Origin: Salinarimonadaceae bacterium
Lineage (GTDB): Bacteria; Pseudomonadota; Alphaproteobacteria; Rhizobiales; Beijerinckiaceae
DNA length: 55,622 bases
Direction: 5' to 3'
Assembly: GCA_007693435.1 (NCBI GenBank)
Contig: REDO01000053.1
Coordinates: 1-55,622, forward strand
Shown piece after piece: positions 15,998 to 23,686 of the stretch. The notes beneath the pieces are model-generated. The model made no database searches. It was not told where the DNA came from and saw only the letters and a program-made list of their open reading frames with translations. The translations under genes were made by a program, and so were the position numbers. How positions within the stretch are numbered: the stretch's first letter is position 1; every line of letters starts with the position of its first letter.

Positions 15998-16029
15998 GGC
16001 GCGGCGGTCGGTTCGCCGACCGCCGCGCC
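15998..16029 (+). terminator. Intercistronic 14-bp hairpin with UUCG loop
   Basis: Perfect 14-base stem GGCGCGGCGGTCGG (15998-16011) and CCGACCGCCGCGCC (16016-16029) closed by TTCG. It starts 16 bases after the binding protein stop; the permease start is 76 bases further on. No T-run follows, so partial termination or protection of the upstream mRNA from 3' exonucleases is more likely than full termination. Confidence 0.7.
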
Positions 16030-16105
16030 CCGTCCGACGCGCGCCCCTGGACCATCCCGGTCAGGGGGGTGCGGCGTCGTTTCGCACCGATCTGGAGGGT
16101 GAGCG

Positions 16106-16987
16106 GTGAGCTTTTTTCTTTCCCTGCTGCTGGCGGGCATCAGCGTCGGATCGATCTACGCGCTCGTCGCGCTCGGTCTGAACCTGACGTTCCTGACGAC
16201 CCGAACGCTGAATTTCGGGCACGGCTCGATCATGATGATCTGCGCGATCGTCATCGCCTATTTCGCCTCCCTCGGCTACGCCGTCCCGTTGCTGCTCATC
16301 GGATCCCTGGCTCTCGCGGTCTTTCTGGGCCTTTGCGTCGAGCGCATCGCGCGGCCGGCGCTTCGTGGCGGCGGCAGCATGGGCTGGGTGGTCTCGACGC
16401 TCGGCTTCGGCATCCTGCTCCAGGGCATCGCCGCCCGTGAATTCGGTTCGCAGGCCGTCGCCTTCCCGGCGATCATCTTCTCGGCGGCGGACTTTTTCAT
16501 CGTCGGAGGGGTCTTCGTGGCGTACCAGTATCTGGTCGTGCTGGTCGTCTCGATCATGCTGATTCTCATCATCGAACTCTTCCTGCGCCGGACGCGCTGG
16601 GGGCACGCCGTGCGGGCCGTCTCGCTCGACGCTGAGCTCGGGGTCGTCAACGGTCTGCCCGTGAAGCTGATCATCACGATGTCCTTCGTTTGCTCGGCGC
16701 TCCTGGCGGCGGTGGCGGGCATTCTCGTCGCTCAGGTCGGCGGCACGGTCGATCCGGCCTTCGGCTTCAACCTGGTCCTGTTCGGCTTCGTGGCCGCTGT
16801 GATCGGCGGCATGGGCAGCTCGGTCGGCGCGCTCGTCGGCGGTCTCATCGTCGGCATCTTGAGCAAGATGGTCGCCGGATACGTCTCCTCGGCGGCGGAA
16901 CACGCCGTCGCCTTCGCCCTCCTCATGCTGATGCTCGCGATCCGACCGCAGGGCATCTTCGTCCAGCCGGAGGTAAACAAGGCATGA
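16106..16987 (+). CDS. Branched-chain-type ABC transporter permease (LivH family)
   Basis: 293 residues. Starts at GTG with GGAGGG ten bases upstream. Family features: GISVGSIYALVALGLNLTF, NFGHGSIMMICA and the E-x-x-x-x-R-P-A-L helix VERIARPALRGGG, then the EAA-like loop GLPVKLIITMSFVCSALLA and the C-terminal GGMGSSVGALVGGLIVGIL. About eight membrane helices. Partners the LivM part of the next gene; the start of that gene overlaps this stop (ATGA at 16984-16987), indicating coupled translation. Confidence 0.94.
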   Translation: MSFFLSLLLAGISVGSIYALVALGLNLTFLTTRTLNFGHGSIMMICAIVIAYFASLGYAVPLLLIGSLALAVFLGLCVERIARPALRGGGSMGWVVSTLGFGILLQGIAAREFGSQAVAFPAIIFSAADFFIVGGVFVAYQYLVVLVVSIMLILIIELFLRRTRWGHAVRAVSLDAELGVVNGLPVKLIITMSFVCSALLAAVAGILVAQVGGTVDPAFGFNLVLFGFVAAVIGGMGSSVGALVGGLIVGILSKMVAGYVSSAAEHAVAFALLMLMLAIRPQGIFVQPEVNKA

Positions 16988-18789
16988 CCGCGCTGCGCAG
17001 CCACTTCACCGGCGTCATCACCCATCCCTGGTTCGTCGTGGCTCTCGCGGCGGGGCTCGCCTTCTTCGTGATGAACACCACGACGGGCACCGTCCAGATC
17101 CTGACCTTCATCCTGATCAACGTGATCTTCGCCCAGTCGATCAATGTGCTGACAGGCCTCGGCGGCCAGATTTCGCTCGGCCATGCCGGCTTCTTCGGCA
17201 TCGGCGCTTACTGCACGGCCGTATTGACGAGGACCTACGGCCTGGACATGGCCGTATCCATACCGTTGGCGGCTCTCCTCGGCGGCGCCGCCGGATATCT
17301 CCTGTCCTTCCCCGCGGGACGCGTGCGCGAGGTCTATCTCGCGATGATGACGCTCGGCTTCGGCATGATCTTCTACGAGGTCGTGCGCGAATGGGTCTCT
17401 GTGACCGGCGGCACCATGGGTCTGAGCGGGGTGCCGTCGGCGGCATTGCGCACCGCCAGCATCCTCGGCGTGCCGCTCAACCAGATCGCGTATTTCTGGG
17501 TCGTCCTCGTGGTTACGCTCATCGTGGTGGCGCTGCTTTCAAACATGACCCGCAGCCATGTCGGCCGGGCGCTGTTCGCCGTCCATCACAATGAGGTCGC
17601 GGCGGGAAGCCTCGGCATCTCGCACGCATCGACGAAGCGCACCGCCTATACGCTGAGCGGCCTGCTCGCCGGCCTCGCCGGAGCGTTCTACGCGCATCTC
17701 GTGGGATATCTCGGCCCCGAGAGCTTCGCCGTGCACCGCTCGATCGAGGTTCTCGTCATCTCCATCGTCGGCGGGCTCGGCTCCATCGCCGGCCAGATCA
17801 TCAGCGCGGCCATCTTCACCTATCTGCCGGAAGCGCTGCAGGCCTTCGCGGAGTTCCAGTTCATCGTCTACGGCGTGATCCTGACCTTCTCGCTGATCGT
17901 GCTGCCCAAGGGCATCGCGGGCCTCATACTCGATCCGCCACGCTTCATCCGGCCTTCGGCGCTGGCCGCCGCCCGCGCGCGAAAGCCCGAACTGGTGTGG
18001 AACGACAGCGTCGGGCGCGTCGCCGTCAAGGTCGAGGGGCTGACGAAGCGCTTCGGAGGACTGACGGCGCTCGACGATGTTTCGCTGACGCTCAAGCCCG
18101 GAAACATCACCGCGCTCATCGGCCCGAACGGATCGGGCAAGAGCACGCTCGTCAACGTGACCTGCGGCATCTACGAGCCGACGGAAGGGCGCGTTATGCT
18201 CGGCGATACCGACATCTCGGGCCTTCCCGATTACAAGGTCGCGGCTTTGGGCGTGGTGCGCACGTTCCAGGATCCGCGCCTCGTTCCGAGTTTCACGGTG
18301 CGCGAGAACCTGCTGCTCGGCGCGCATTGCCTCGGCCGGCAGTCGGGAATGGCCGCAGCCCTCGCCCTGCCCGCCGCGATGCGGGAGGAGGCCGAGTTCC
18401 TCGCCGAGATCGAAGCGGTGATGGAGCTGACCGGGCTCTCCGATTTCGCCGACACCGCCGTCGATTCCCTGCCCTACGGCTATCGGCGCATGGCGGAGGT
18501 CGCCAGAGCTCTCATGGCCCGCCCGCATACGATCCTGCTCGACGAGCCGGCGGCGGGCCTCTCCGAATCCGAGATGGAGATGCTGGGCGGCATCATCCGG
18601 AAGATGAAGGAAGCGGGCCTCACCATCATGCTCATCGAGCACCACATGGACTTCCTCAATGATCTCGTCGACGACGTCGTCGTCCTCGACTCGGGACAGG
18701 TGATCTATCGCGGCGACATCGACGGCATGCGCAAGGATCAGGCTGTGATCGCAGCCTACCTCGGCCAGGAAGAGGAGGAGGAGGTATGA
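16984..18789 (+). CDS. Fused branched-chain-type ABC permease and ATPase (LivM-LivG)
   Basis: 601 residues. Residues 1-330 are a LivM-type permease (GGQISLGHAGFFGIGAYC, the EAA region HASTKRTAYTLSGLLAGLAG, and ISIVGGLGSIAGQIISAAI). A short linker leads into a LivG-type ATPase at about 345-601: VEGLTKRFGGLTALDDVS, Walker A GPNGSGKST, Q-loop TFQDPRL, Walker B ILLDEPAAGLSESE and H-loop IEHHMD. The ABC signature reads LPYGYRRM rather than LSxGxxR, a variant seen in LivG proteins. Permease-ATPase fusion fixes the stoichiometry of this half. The frame is open to 16690, but homology starts at the ATG overlapping the LivH stop. Confidence 0.94.
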   Translation: MTALRSHFTGVITHPWFVVALAAGLAFFVMNTTTGTVQILTFILINVIFAQSINVLTGLGGQISLGHAGFFGIGAYCTAVLTRTYGLDMAVSIPLAALLGGAAGYLLSFPAGRVREVYLAMMTLGFGMIFYEVVREWVSVTGGTMGLSGVPSAALRTASILGVPLNQIAYFWVVLVVTLIVVALLSNMTRSHVGRALFAVHHNEVAAGSLGISHASTKRTAYTLSGLLAGLAGAFYAHLVGYLGPESFAVHRSIEVLVISIVGGLGSIAGQIISAAIFTYLPEALQAFAEFQFIVYGVILTFSLIVLPKGIAGLILDPPRFIRPSALAAARARKPELVWNDSVGRVAVKVEGLTKRFGGLTALDDVSLTLKPGNITALIGPNGSGKSTLVNVTCGIYEPTEGRVMLGDTDISGLPDYKVAALGVVRTFQDPRLVPSFTVRENLLLGAHCLGRQSGMAAALALPAAMREEAEFLAEIEAVMELTGLSDFADTAVDSLPYGYRRMAEVARALMARPHTILLDEPAAGLSESEMEMLGGIIRKMKEAGLTIMLIEHHMDFLNDLVDDVVVLDSGQVIYRGDIDGMRKDQAVIAAYLGQEEEEEV

Positions 18790-19496
18790 TCGAGGTGCGC
18801 GACCTGTCGGTACGGTACGGCGCGGTCGAGGCGCTTCGCGGCATCACGCTGACGGCGCAGCCCGGCCATACGACCGCCGTGCTCGGCGCCAACGGAGCGG
18901 GGAAGTCGTCGCTTCTGCGCGCGATCAGCGGCATCTCGCCGGTCACGGGCGGCGAGATCCTGTTGAATTCGAAGGCCATCCAGACCGTGCCGCCGGAGAA
19001 GCGCTCGCAGCTGGGCCTCGCCCACGCGATGGAGGGGCGGCGGATTTTCAAGCAGCTTGCGGTCCATGAGAACCTCGAGCTCGCCTGGAGTTTCGGCGCC
19101 CGCAAGATCGATCTCCAAAAGGGCATTCGGGAGGTCTACGACCGCTTCCCGATCCTCGGGGAGAAATCGACGACGGCAGGAGGTCTCCTGAGCGGAGGCC
19201 AGCAGCAGATGCTGATTCTCTCCTGCGCGACGATCCGCAACCCGACCCATCTCCTGCTCGACGAGCCCTCCCTTGGGCTCGCCCCGATCATCGTCAACCA
19301 GATCTACGACTTCATCGCCAGCTTCGCCCGCGACACGGGCGCGACCGTGATCATCGCCGAGCAAATGGCGACGATGGCGCTGAAGGTGTCGAATTACGGA
19401 TACGTCCTGCGCGGCGGCAAGGTGGTCGTCGACGGCGAGAGCAAGGAATTGTTGCGCAACGGCATCGCGGAGACTTTGTCGTCAAGCTACCTCTGA
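18786..19496 (+). CDS. Branched-chain-type ABC transporter ATP-binding protein (LivF family)
   Basis: 236 residues, normal LivF length. LSVRYGAVEALRGITL, Walker A GANGAGKSS, the family-specific ...GLAHAMEGRRIFKQLAVHENL stretch in place of the usual G-x-x-x-V-P-E-G-R, signature LSGGQQQM, Walker B LLLDEPSLGLAP and E in IIAEQM at the H-loop position, as in many LivF proteins. Start codon overlaps the preceding stop (ATGA). It completes the importer; the other ATPase is fused to the LivM-like permease. Seventy-odd bases separate it from the following dehydrogenase gene, with a short GCCCC/GGGGC hairpin between. Confidence 0.94.
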   Translation: MIEVRDLSVRYGAVEALRGITLTAQPGHTTAVLGANGAGKSSLLRAISGISPVTGGEILLNSKAIQTVPPEKRSQLGLAHAMEGRRIFKQLAVHENLELAWSFGARKIDLQKGIREVYDRFPILGEKSTTAGGLLSGGQQQMLILSCATIRNPTHLLLDEPSLGLAPIIVNQIYDFIASFARDTGATVIIAEQMATMALKVSNYGYVLRGGKVVVDGESKELLRNGIAETLSSSYL

Positions 19497-19569
19497 ACCG
19501 GGCCCCTCCCGGGGCTCTTCACCGGAACCGCCCGCCCGATCGCACGCCGGCGCGTTGGAGAAGCGTATC

Positions 19570-20523
19570 ATGAACTATATCGCACGAACGGAGGCGAAGG
19601 TCGTGGCGGTGATCGGCGCCGGCACGATCGGCGCGTCCTGGTCGGCCTGGTTCCTTGCGCGGGGGTTTCGCGTCAATGCGAGCGACCCTTCTCCGGAAGG
19701 CGAGGCCTTCGTCAGGCGCTTCGTCGCCAACGCGTGGCCGCAACTCGTCGAACTCGAAATCGCGACGATCACGCTCGACGAGGCGCTGGCGCGGCTCGTC
19801 TTCACGGCGGATATCGCGGAGGCCTGCAAGGACGCCGATTTCGTGCAGGAGAACGCGCCGGAGCGGATCGAGATCAAGCAGGAGCTTCTCGCGCGCATCG
19901 ACGAACACCTGCCCGAGGGCCGCGTCATCGGCTCGTCGACGTCGGGCCTCAAGGCGAGCGACATGCAGGCGCGCATGGCTCGCCCCGGACGGCTCGTCGT
20001 GGCGCATCCTTTCAATCCGCCCCATCTCATCCCGCTCGTCGAGATCGTCGGCGGACGCCAGACGGATGAAGCGGCCTGCGACTGGGCGCTCGGCTTCTAC
20101 AATGATCACGGCAAGCGCGCGATCCGCGTCCGCAAGGAGGTTCCCGGCCACATCGCCAACAGGCTGCAGGCCGCGCTGTGGCGCGAGGCGGCGCATCTCG
20201 TCTCCGACGGCGTGGCGAGCGTGTCCGACGTCGACGCCGCGATCACCGAGGGCCCGGGCCTGCGCTGGGCCATCATGGGGCCGCACCTGACCTTCCACCT
20301 CGCCGGCGGCGACGGGGGAATCCGCCATTTCGCCGACCATCTGGGGCCGGCGATCAAGACCTGGTGGGACGATCTCGGCGCGCCCGTCATCGACGCGCGC
20401 CTCACGGACATGCTGGAGGAAGGCGTGCGCGAGGAGGCGGGCGGCCGCTCGACCGCCGATCTCGCAGCGGAGCGCGACCGCAAGCTCATCGCGCTCCTGA
20501 AGACGGTCAAGCCGGGGGCCTGA
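19570..20523 (+). CDS. 3-hydroxyacyl-CoA dehydrogenase-fold enzyme, carnitine 3-dehydrogenase-like
   Basis: 317 residues. NAD-binding GAGTIGASWSAWFLARGF at the N-terminus, then the family landmarks QENAPERIEIKQELLARI, GSSTSGL, HPFNPPHLIPLVEIVGG and RKEVPGHIANRLQAALWREA. The last two, together with DGVASVSDVD and GPGLRWAIMGPHLTFHLAGG, closely follow L-carnitine dehydrogenases (CdhA/LcdH) as I recall them, more than fatty-acid 3-hydroxyacyl-CoA dehydrogenases. Expected reaction: NAD-dependent oxidation of a beta-hydroxy acid, carnitine or an analogue, to the beta-keto acid. ATG chosen because GGAG lies nine bases upstream; a TTG five codons earlier is the alternative. A BKACE beta-keto-acid cleavage enzyme nearby (22670) could use its product. 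Confidence 0.85.
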   Translation: MNYIARTEAKVVAVIGAGTIGASWSAWFLARGFRVNASDPSPEGEAFVRRFVANAWPQLVELEIATITLDEALARLVFTADIAEACKDADFVQENAPERIEIKQELLARIDEHLPEGRVIGSSTSGLKASDMQARMARPGRLVVAHPFNPPHLIPLVEIVGGRQTDEAACDWALGFYNDHGKRAIRVRKEVPGHIANRLQAALWREAAHLVSDGVASVSDVDAAITEGPGLRWAIMGPHLTFHLAGGDGGIRHFADHLGPAIKTWWDDLGAPVIDARLTDMLEEGVREEAGGRSTADLAAERDRKLIALLKTVKPGA

Positions 20524-20580
20524 TCGGGCCGCACTCGACCGTCCCTGAGGACCCGTCGCGAGGCGGGCGGGGGAACGAAC

Positions 20581-21627
20581 GTGTCGAACAAGCGCGTAGG
20601 CGACACAATGACGGGCTTCAGGCTCGCGGAGACGGGAAGCTACGCCGTGGGCGGGCGCCGCGTGCGCGTCGAGGGCCAGGCGATCAGACCCGTACGCCTC
20701 TCGCCCGGGCTTTCCATCGACTACGATCCCAACGGAACGTTCTGGATCGAGCAGACCTACGTCCAGTACTTCACGCCCGCAGAGCCGCGCTTCCCGCTGC
20801 CCGTGCTTCTGATTCACGGCGGCGGCATGACGGGGCGAACCTGGGAGACGACGCCGGACGGGCGCCCCGGATGGCTCCAGCGCCTTCTCGAGGCGGGACT
20901 CCCGGTTCATGTCATCGACAATGTCGAGCGCGGCCGCGCCGGCTTCTGCGCGCTTCCCGGAATCTGGGACGAGGCGCCGATCGTGCGCAGCCTTGAGGAA
21001 TCCTGGCTGCTCTATCGTTTCGGCGCGAAGGAGGACTTTCCCTCGCGCAAGCCTTTCCCCGGATCACGCTTCCCGGTCGATGCGCTCGACTCCTTCGCCG
21101 CCTATGGCGTGCCCAGATGGCCGTCGACGGCGCCGGCGCAGATGGAAGGCCTGCGCCGGGTGCTCGAGCGTATCGGGCCGTGCGTCCTCGTCGGCCACAG
21201 CCAGGGCGGCGGCTTCGCGTTGCAATTGGGGGCGGAGCGGCCCGACCTCGCGCCGCTCGTCGTCGCGCTCGAACCGCACGGCGACTTCGCCGTAGCCGAG
21301 GGCAGGACTCTCGACGGGGCGAGCCTGCATGTCGTCATGGGCGATTTTCTTGATCGCAGCGAGACGTGGCGCGATCTCGAAGCGAAGTCGCTGCGCGCGG
21401 CGGAGGGCTGGCGGCGCAGCGGCGGAAGCGCGCAGGTCGCGTATCTCGGCGATCGCGGACTCCACGGACATTCTCACATGATGATGATGGACGAGGGCTC
21501 CGACGAAGTCGCCGCGCTCGTCATCCAGCGCATCCTCGATTTCGACCGAACAGCCCTGTCAACGCGCGAAACGAGCCAAGCGCGGTCTGCGGCGATAGGG
21601 CTTAACTCGAACACATTCAATGGCTAG
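20581..21627 (+). CDS. Alpha/beta hydrolase (esterase-like)
   Basis: 348 residues. An N-terminal beta-rich cap of about 70 residues (DYDPNGTFWIEQTYVQYFTP) precedes a hydrolase core with the oxyanion strand LLIHGGGMTGRTWETTPDGR, the nucleophile elbow GHSQGGG (Ser about residue 205) and a late acid/His region with GLHGHSHMMM. No signal peptide, so cytoplasmic. Starts at GTG 57 bases after the dehydrogenase gene; an in-frame ATG nine codons later is possible. It probably opens an ester, lactone or amide derived from the imported substrate. The LysR gene follows in the same direction. Confidence 0.85.
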   Translation: MSNKRVGDTMTGFRLAETGSYAVGGRRVRVEGQAIRPVRLSPGLSIDYDPNGTFWIEQTYVQYFTPAEPRFPLPVLLIHGGGMTGRTWETTPDGRPGWLQRLLEAGLPVHVIDNVERGRAGFCALPGIWDEAPIVRSLEESWLLYRFGAKEDFPSRKPFPGSRFPVDALDSFAAYGVPRWPSTAPAQMEGLRRVLERIGPCVLVGHSQGGGFALQLGAERPDLAPLVVALEPHGDFAVAEGRTLDGASLHVVMGDFLDRSETWRDLEAKSLRAAEGWRRSGGSAQVAYLGDRGLHGHSHMMMMDEGSDEVAALVIQRILDFDRTALSTRETSQARSAAIGLNSNTFNG

Positions 21628-21663
21628 CATCCCATGAGAAAAACGAAACATCTTGAGGGAGGG

Positions 21664-22656
21664 ATGGAGTCACTACGCGACGTGCGCCTCTTCGCGAAGG
21701 TGGTGCATGCGGGAAGTTTCTCGGCTGCGGGGCGGCAATGCGGGTTGTCGCCGGCTGCGGTTTCGCGTCGAATCTCCATGCTGGAGCAAAGCCTCGGCGT
21801 CCGGCTGATCTATCGCACGAGCCGCAAGCTGACGCTCACGGAGGCCGGTCAGACCCTGTTCGAGAACGCGATCAAGATCCTCAATCAGGTCGACGAGCTG
21901 CAATCCGTCATATCCGAATACCAGCTAAGCCCGCGCGGGCTGCTTCACATCCACACCCGGGTCGCGATCGGCGTCCAGTTCCTCTCCAAGGTGCTGCCGC
22001 GCTTCCAGGCCGAATATCCCGAGGTCCAGGTGAAGCTGTGGCTGACCGAGGATCATCAGGATCTCATCGAGAACAAGATCGACGTAGCGATCCGGCTCGG
22101 GAATCTCGACGAACCGTCGCTCGCCGTCCGCAGGCTCTGGGACGGCAGCCCCCGGATGCTCCTCGCCTCGCCCGACTACGTGAAGCGCCATCCGCCGATC
22201 ACGCATCCCTCCGACCTCACGCGTCACAATTGTCTGACCTATCTCGACGGTCGTTTCGACGACGGCCGGGCGCTCTGGCGATTCAAGAAGGGCGATGAAG
22301 AGATCGAGATGCGGGTGAGCGGAACCTTGCAGGTCAACAATCCCGAGGTTCTTCGTCAATCGGTCCTCGCAGGATTGGGCGTCTGCCTCCTGCCGCTCTG
22401 GTGCTTCGAGAACGATTTCGAGGAAGGCAGGATCGTGCAGGTGCTGCCGCAATACGCGGTCACCCCGAGCACGTTCGACCATCACATCTACATCGTCTTC
22501 GAGCGATCGCGTTACGTCTCGCCGAAGATCAGGGCTTTCGTCGATTTTCTTTCGGAATCCCCTCGATTCTTCCAACCGGAAGGCGACCTCGATCAGCCAT
22601 CCGTCGCCGCGCCGCGCAAGGACCGGCGCTTGGCCATCCGGGCGCTCGGCTTTTGA
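21664..22656 (+). CDS. LysR family transcriptional regulator
   Basis: 330 residues. N-terminal winged helix: RLFAKVVHAGSFSAAGRQCG, LSPAAVSRRISMLEQSLGVRL and YRTSRKLTLTEAG, then the linker helix and a periplasmic-binding-protein-like effector domain with a late LAGLGVCLLPLWC loop. The pattern is that of the CrgA/DsdC-like LysR branch. ATG chosen because GAGG and GGAGGG immediately precede it; an ATG ten codons upstream is possible. It is transcribed with the dehydrogenase and hydrolase genes and ends 13 bases from the convergent BKACE gene. It likely controls the catabolic island; the site it binds is not evident. Confidence 0.92.
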   Translation: MESLRDVRLFAKVVHAGSFSAAGRQCGLSPAAVSRRISMLEQSLGVRLIYRTSRKLTLTEAGQTLFENAIKILNQVDELQSVISEYQLSPRGLLHIHTRVAIGVQFLSKVLPRFQAEYPEVQVKLWLTEDHQDLIENKIDVAIRLGNLDEPSLAVRRLWDGSPRMLLASPDYVKRHPPITHPSDLTRHNCLTYLDGRFDDGRALWRFKKGDEEIEMRVSGTLQVNNPEVLRQSVLAGLGVCLLPLWCFENDFEEGRIVQVLPQYAVTPSTFDHHIYIVFERSRYVSPKIRAFVDFLSESPRFFQPEGDLDQPSVAAPRKDRRLAIRALGF

Positions 22657-22669
22657 TCTTCCATGAGCC

Positions 22670-23605
22670 TCAGAACCCCACCTGATCACCGCCCTTGAGC
22701 GCCAGCATCTCGCGCGCTTCGTCGGGACTCGCGATCTCGTGCCCGAGATTTTCGAGAATGGCGCGGATCTTGGCGACCTGCTGCGCGTTCGATGTCGCGA
22801 GCTCGCCCCGCCCGATGAACAGGCTGTCCTCCAGCCCGACGCGCACGTTGCCGCCGAGGATCGCGCCCATCGTGGCGAGCGGCATCTGGAAGCGCCCGGC
22901 CGCGAGCACCGAGAACAGGTAATCGTCCCCGAACAGCTTGTCGGCGGTCCGCTTGAGGTGCATCAGGTTGTCGGGATCGGCGCCGATGCCGCCGCGAATC
23001 CCCATGACGAACTGGATGAAGTAGGGCGGCTTCACGAGGCCCTGCTCGGCGAAATAGGCCAGATTGTAGAGATGGCCGACGTCGTAGCACTCGAACTCGA
23101 ATTTCGAGCCGCAGCCGTCGCCGAGATGCTTCATCACCCCTTCGATATCCTTGAAGGTGTTCTTGAAGATGAAATCGCGGGTCATCTCCAGATAGGCCGG
23201 CTCCCACTCGTGCTTCCAGTCCTTGAAGCGCGACTGCATCTCGAACAGGCCGAAATTCATCGAGCCCATGTTGAGCGAGCACATCTCGGGCTTGGCCCAC
23301 ATCGCGGCCGCGATGCGCTGCTCCAGGCTCATGCCGTGGCCGCCGCCGGTGGTGATGTTGATCACCGCGTCGGTCGATTGCTTGATGCGCGGCAGGAAAC
23401 GCTCGAACACCTCGGGCGCTCCGGTGGGACTGCCGTTTTCGGGGTCGCGCGCGTGCAGGTGGATGATCGCGGCGCCCGCTTCCGCCGCGCCGATCGCGCC
23501 GGCGGCGATCTCGTCCGGCGTCACGGGAAGATGGGGCGACATCGTCGGCGTATGCACGGCGCCCGTCACGGCGCAGGTGATGATGACCTTCCTCGACTTC
23601 GCCAT
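22670..23605 (-). CDS. BKACE family beta-keto acid cleavage enzyme (DUF849)
   Basis: 311 residues. VIITCAVTGAVHTP opens the TIM barrel; the zinc ligands are H49 and H51 in HLHARDPENG and probably the Glu of VGLEDSLF near residue 267. The phosphate/CoA-loop segment INITTGGGHGM and NMGSMNFG are typical. BKACEs condense a beta-keto acid with acetyl-CoA, releasing acetoacetate and a new CoA thioester; substrates across the family include 3-keto-5-aminohexanoate and dehydrocarnitine. Presence of a carnitine-dehydrogenase-like gene 2 kb away suggests dehydrocarnitine or a related keto acid. The start is the ATG with GGGAG nine bases upstream; the frame is open further. Last gene of a leftward operon. 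Confidence 0.9.
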   Translation of the reverse strand: MAKSRKVIITCAVTGAVHTPTMSPHLPVTPDEIAAGAIGAAEAGAAIIHLHARDPENGSPTGAPEVFERFLPRIKQSTDAVINITTGGGHGMSLEQRIAAAMWAKPEMCSLNMGSMNFGLFEMQSRFKDWKHEWEPAYLEMTRDFIFKNTFKDIEGVMKHLGDGCGSKFEFECYDVGHLYNLAYFAEQGLVKPPYFIQFVMGIRGGIGADPDNLMHLKRTADKLFGDDYLFSVLAAGRFQMPLATMGAILGGNVRVGLEDSLFIGRGELATSNAQQVAKIRAILENLGHEIASPDEAREMLALKGGDQVGF

Positions 23606-23646
23606 CGATGTGGCTCCCTTCCCATCTGTTTTTCTTTTCGACCCGA

Positions 23647-23676
23647 TGCGGGCCGGCCGCCGGGGGCCGGCTCGCA
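23647..23676 (-). terminator. Intercistronic hairpin between monooxygenase and BKACE genes
   Basis: An 11-base imperfect stem (23647-23657 with 23666-23676, one G-U/A mismatch) around an eight-base loop, starting 11 bases after the monooxygenase stop on the minus strand. GC-rich without T-run; probable attenuator or mRNA stabiliser. Confidence 0.45.
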
Positions 23677-23686
23677 CCGATGGAGC

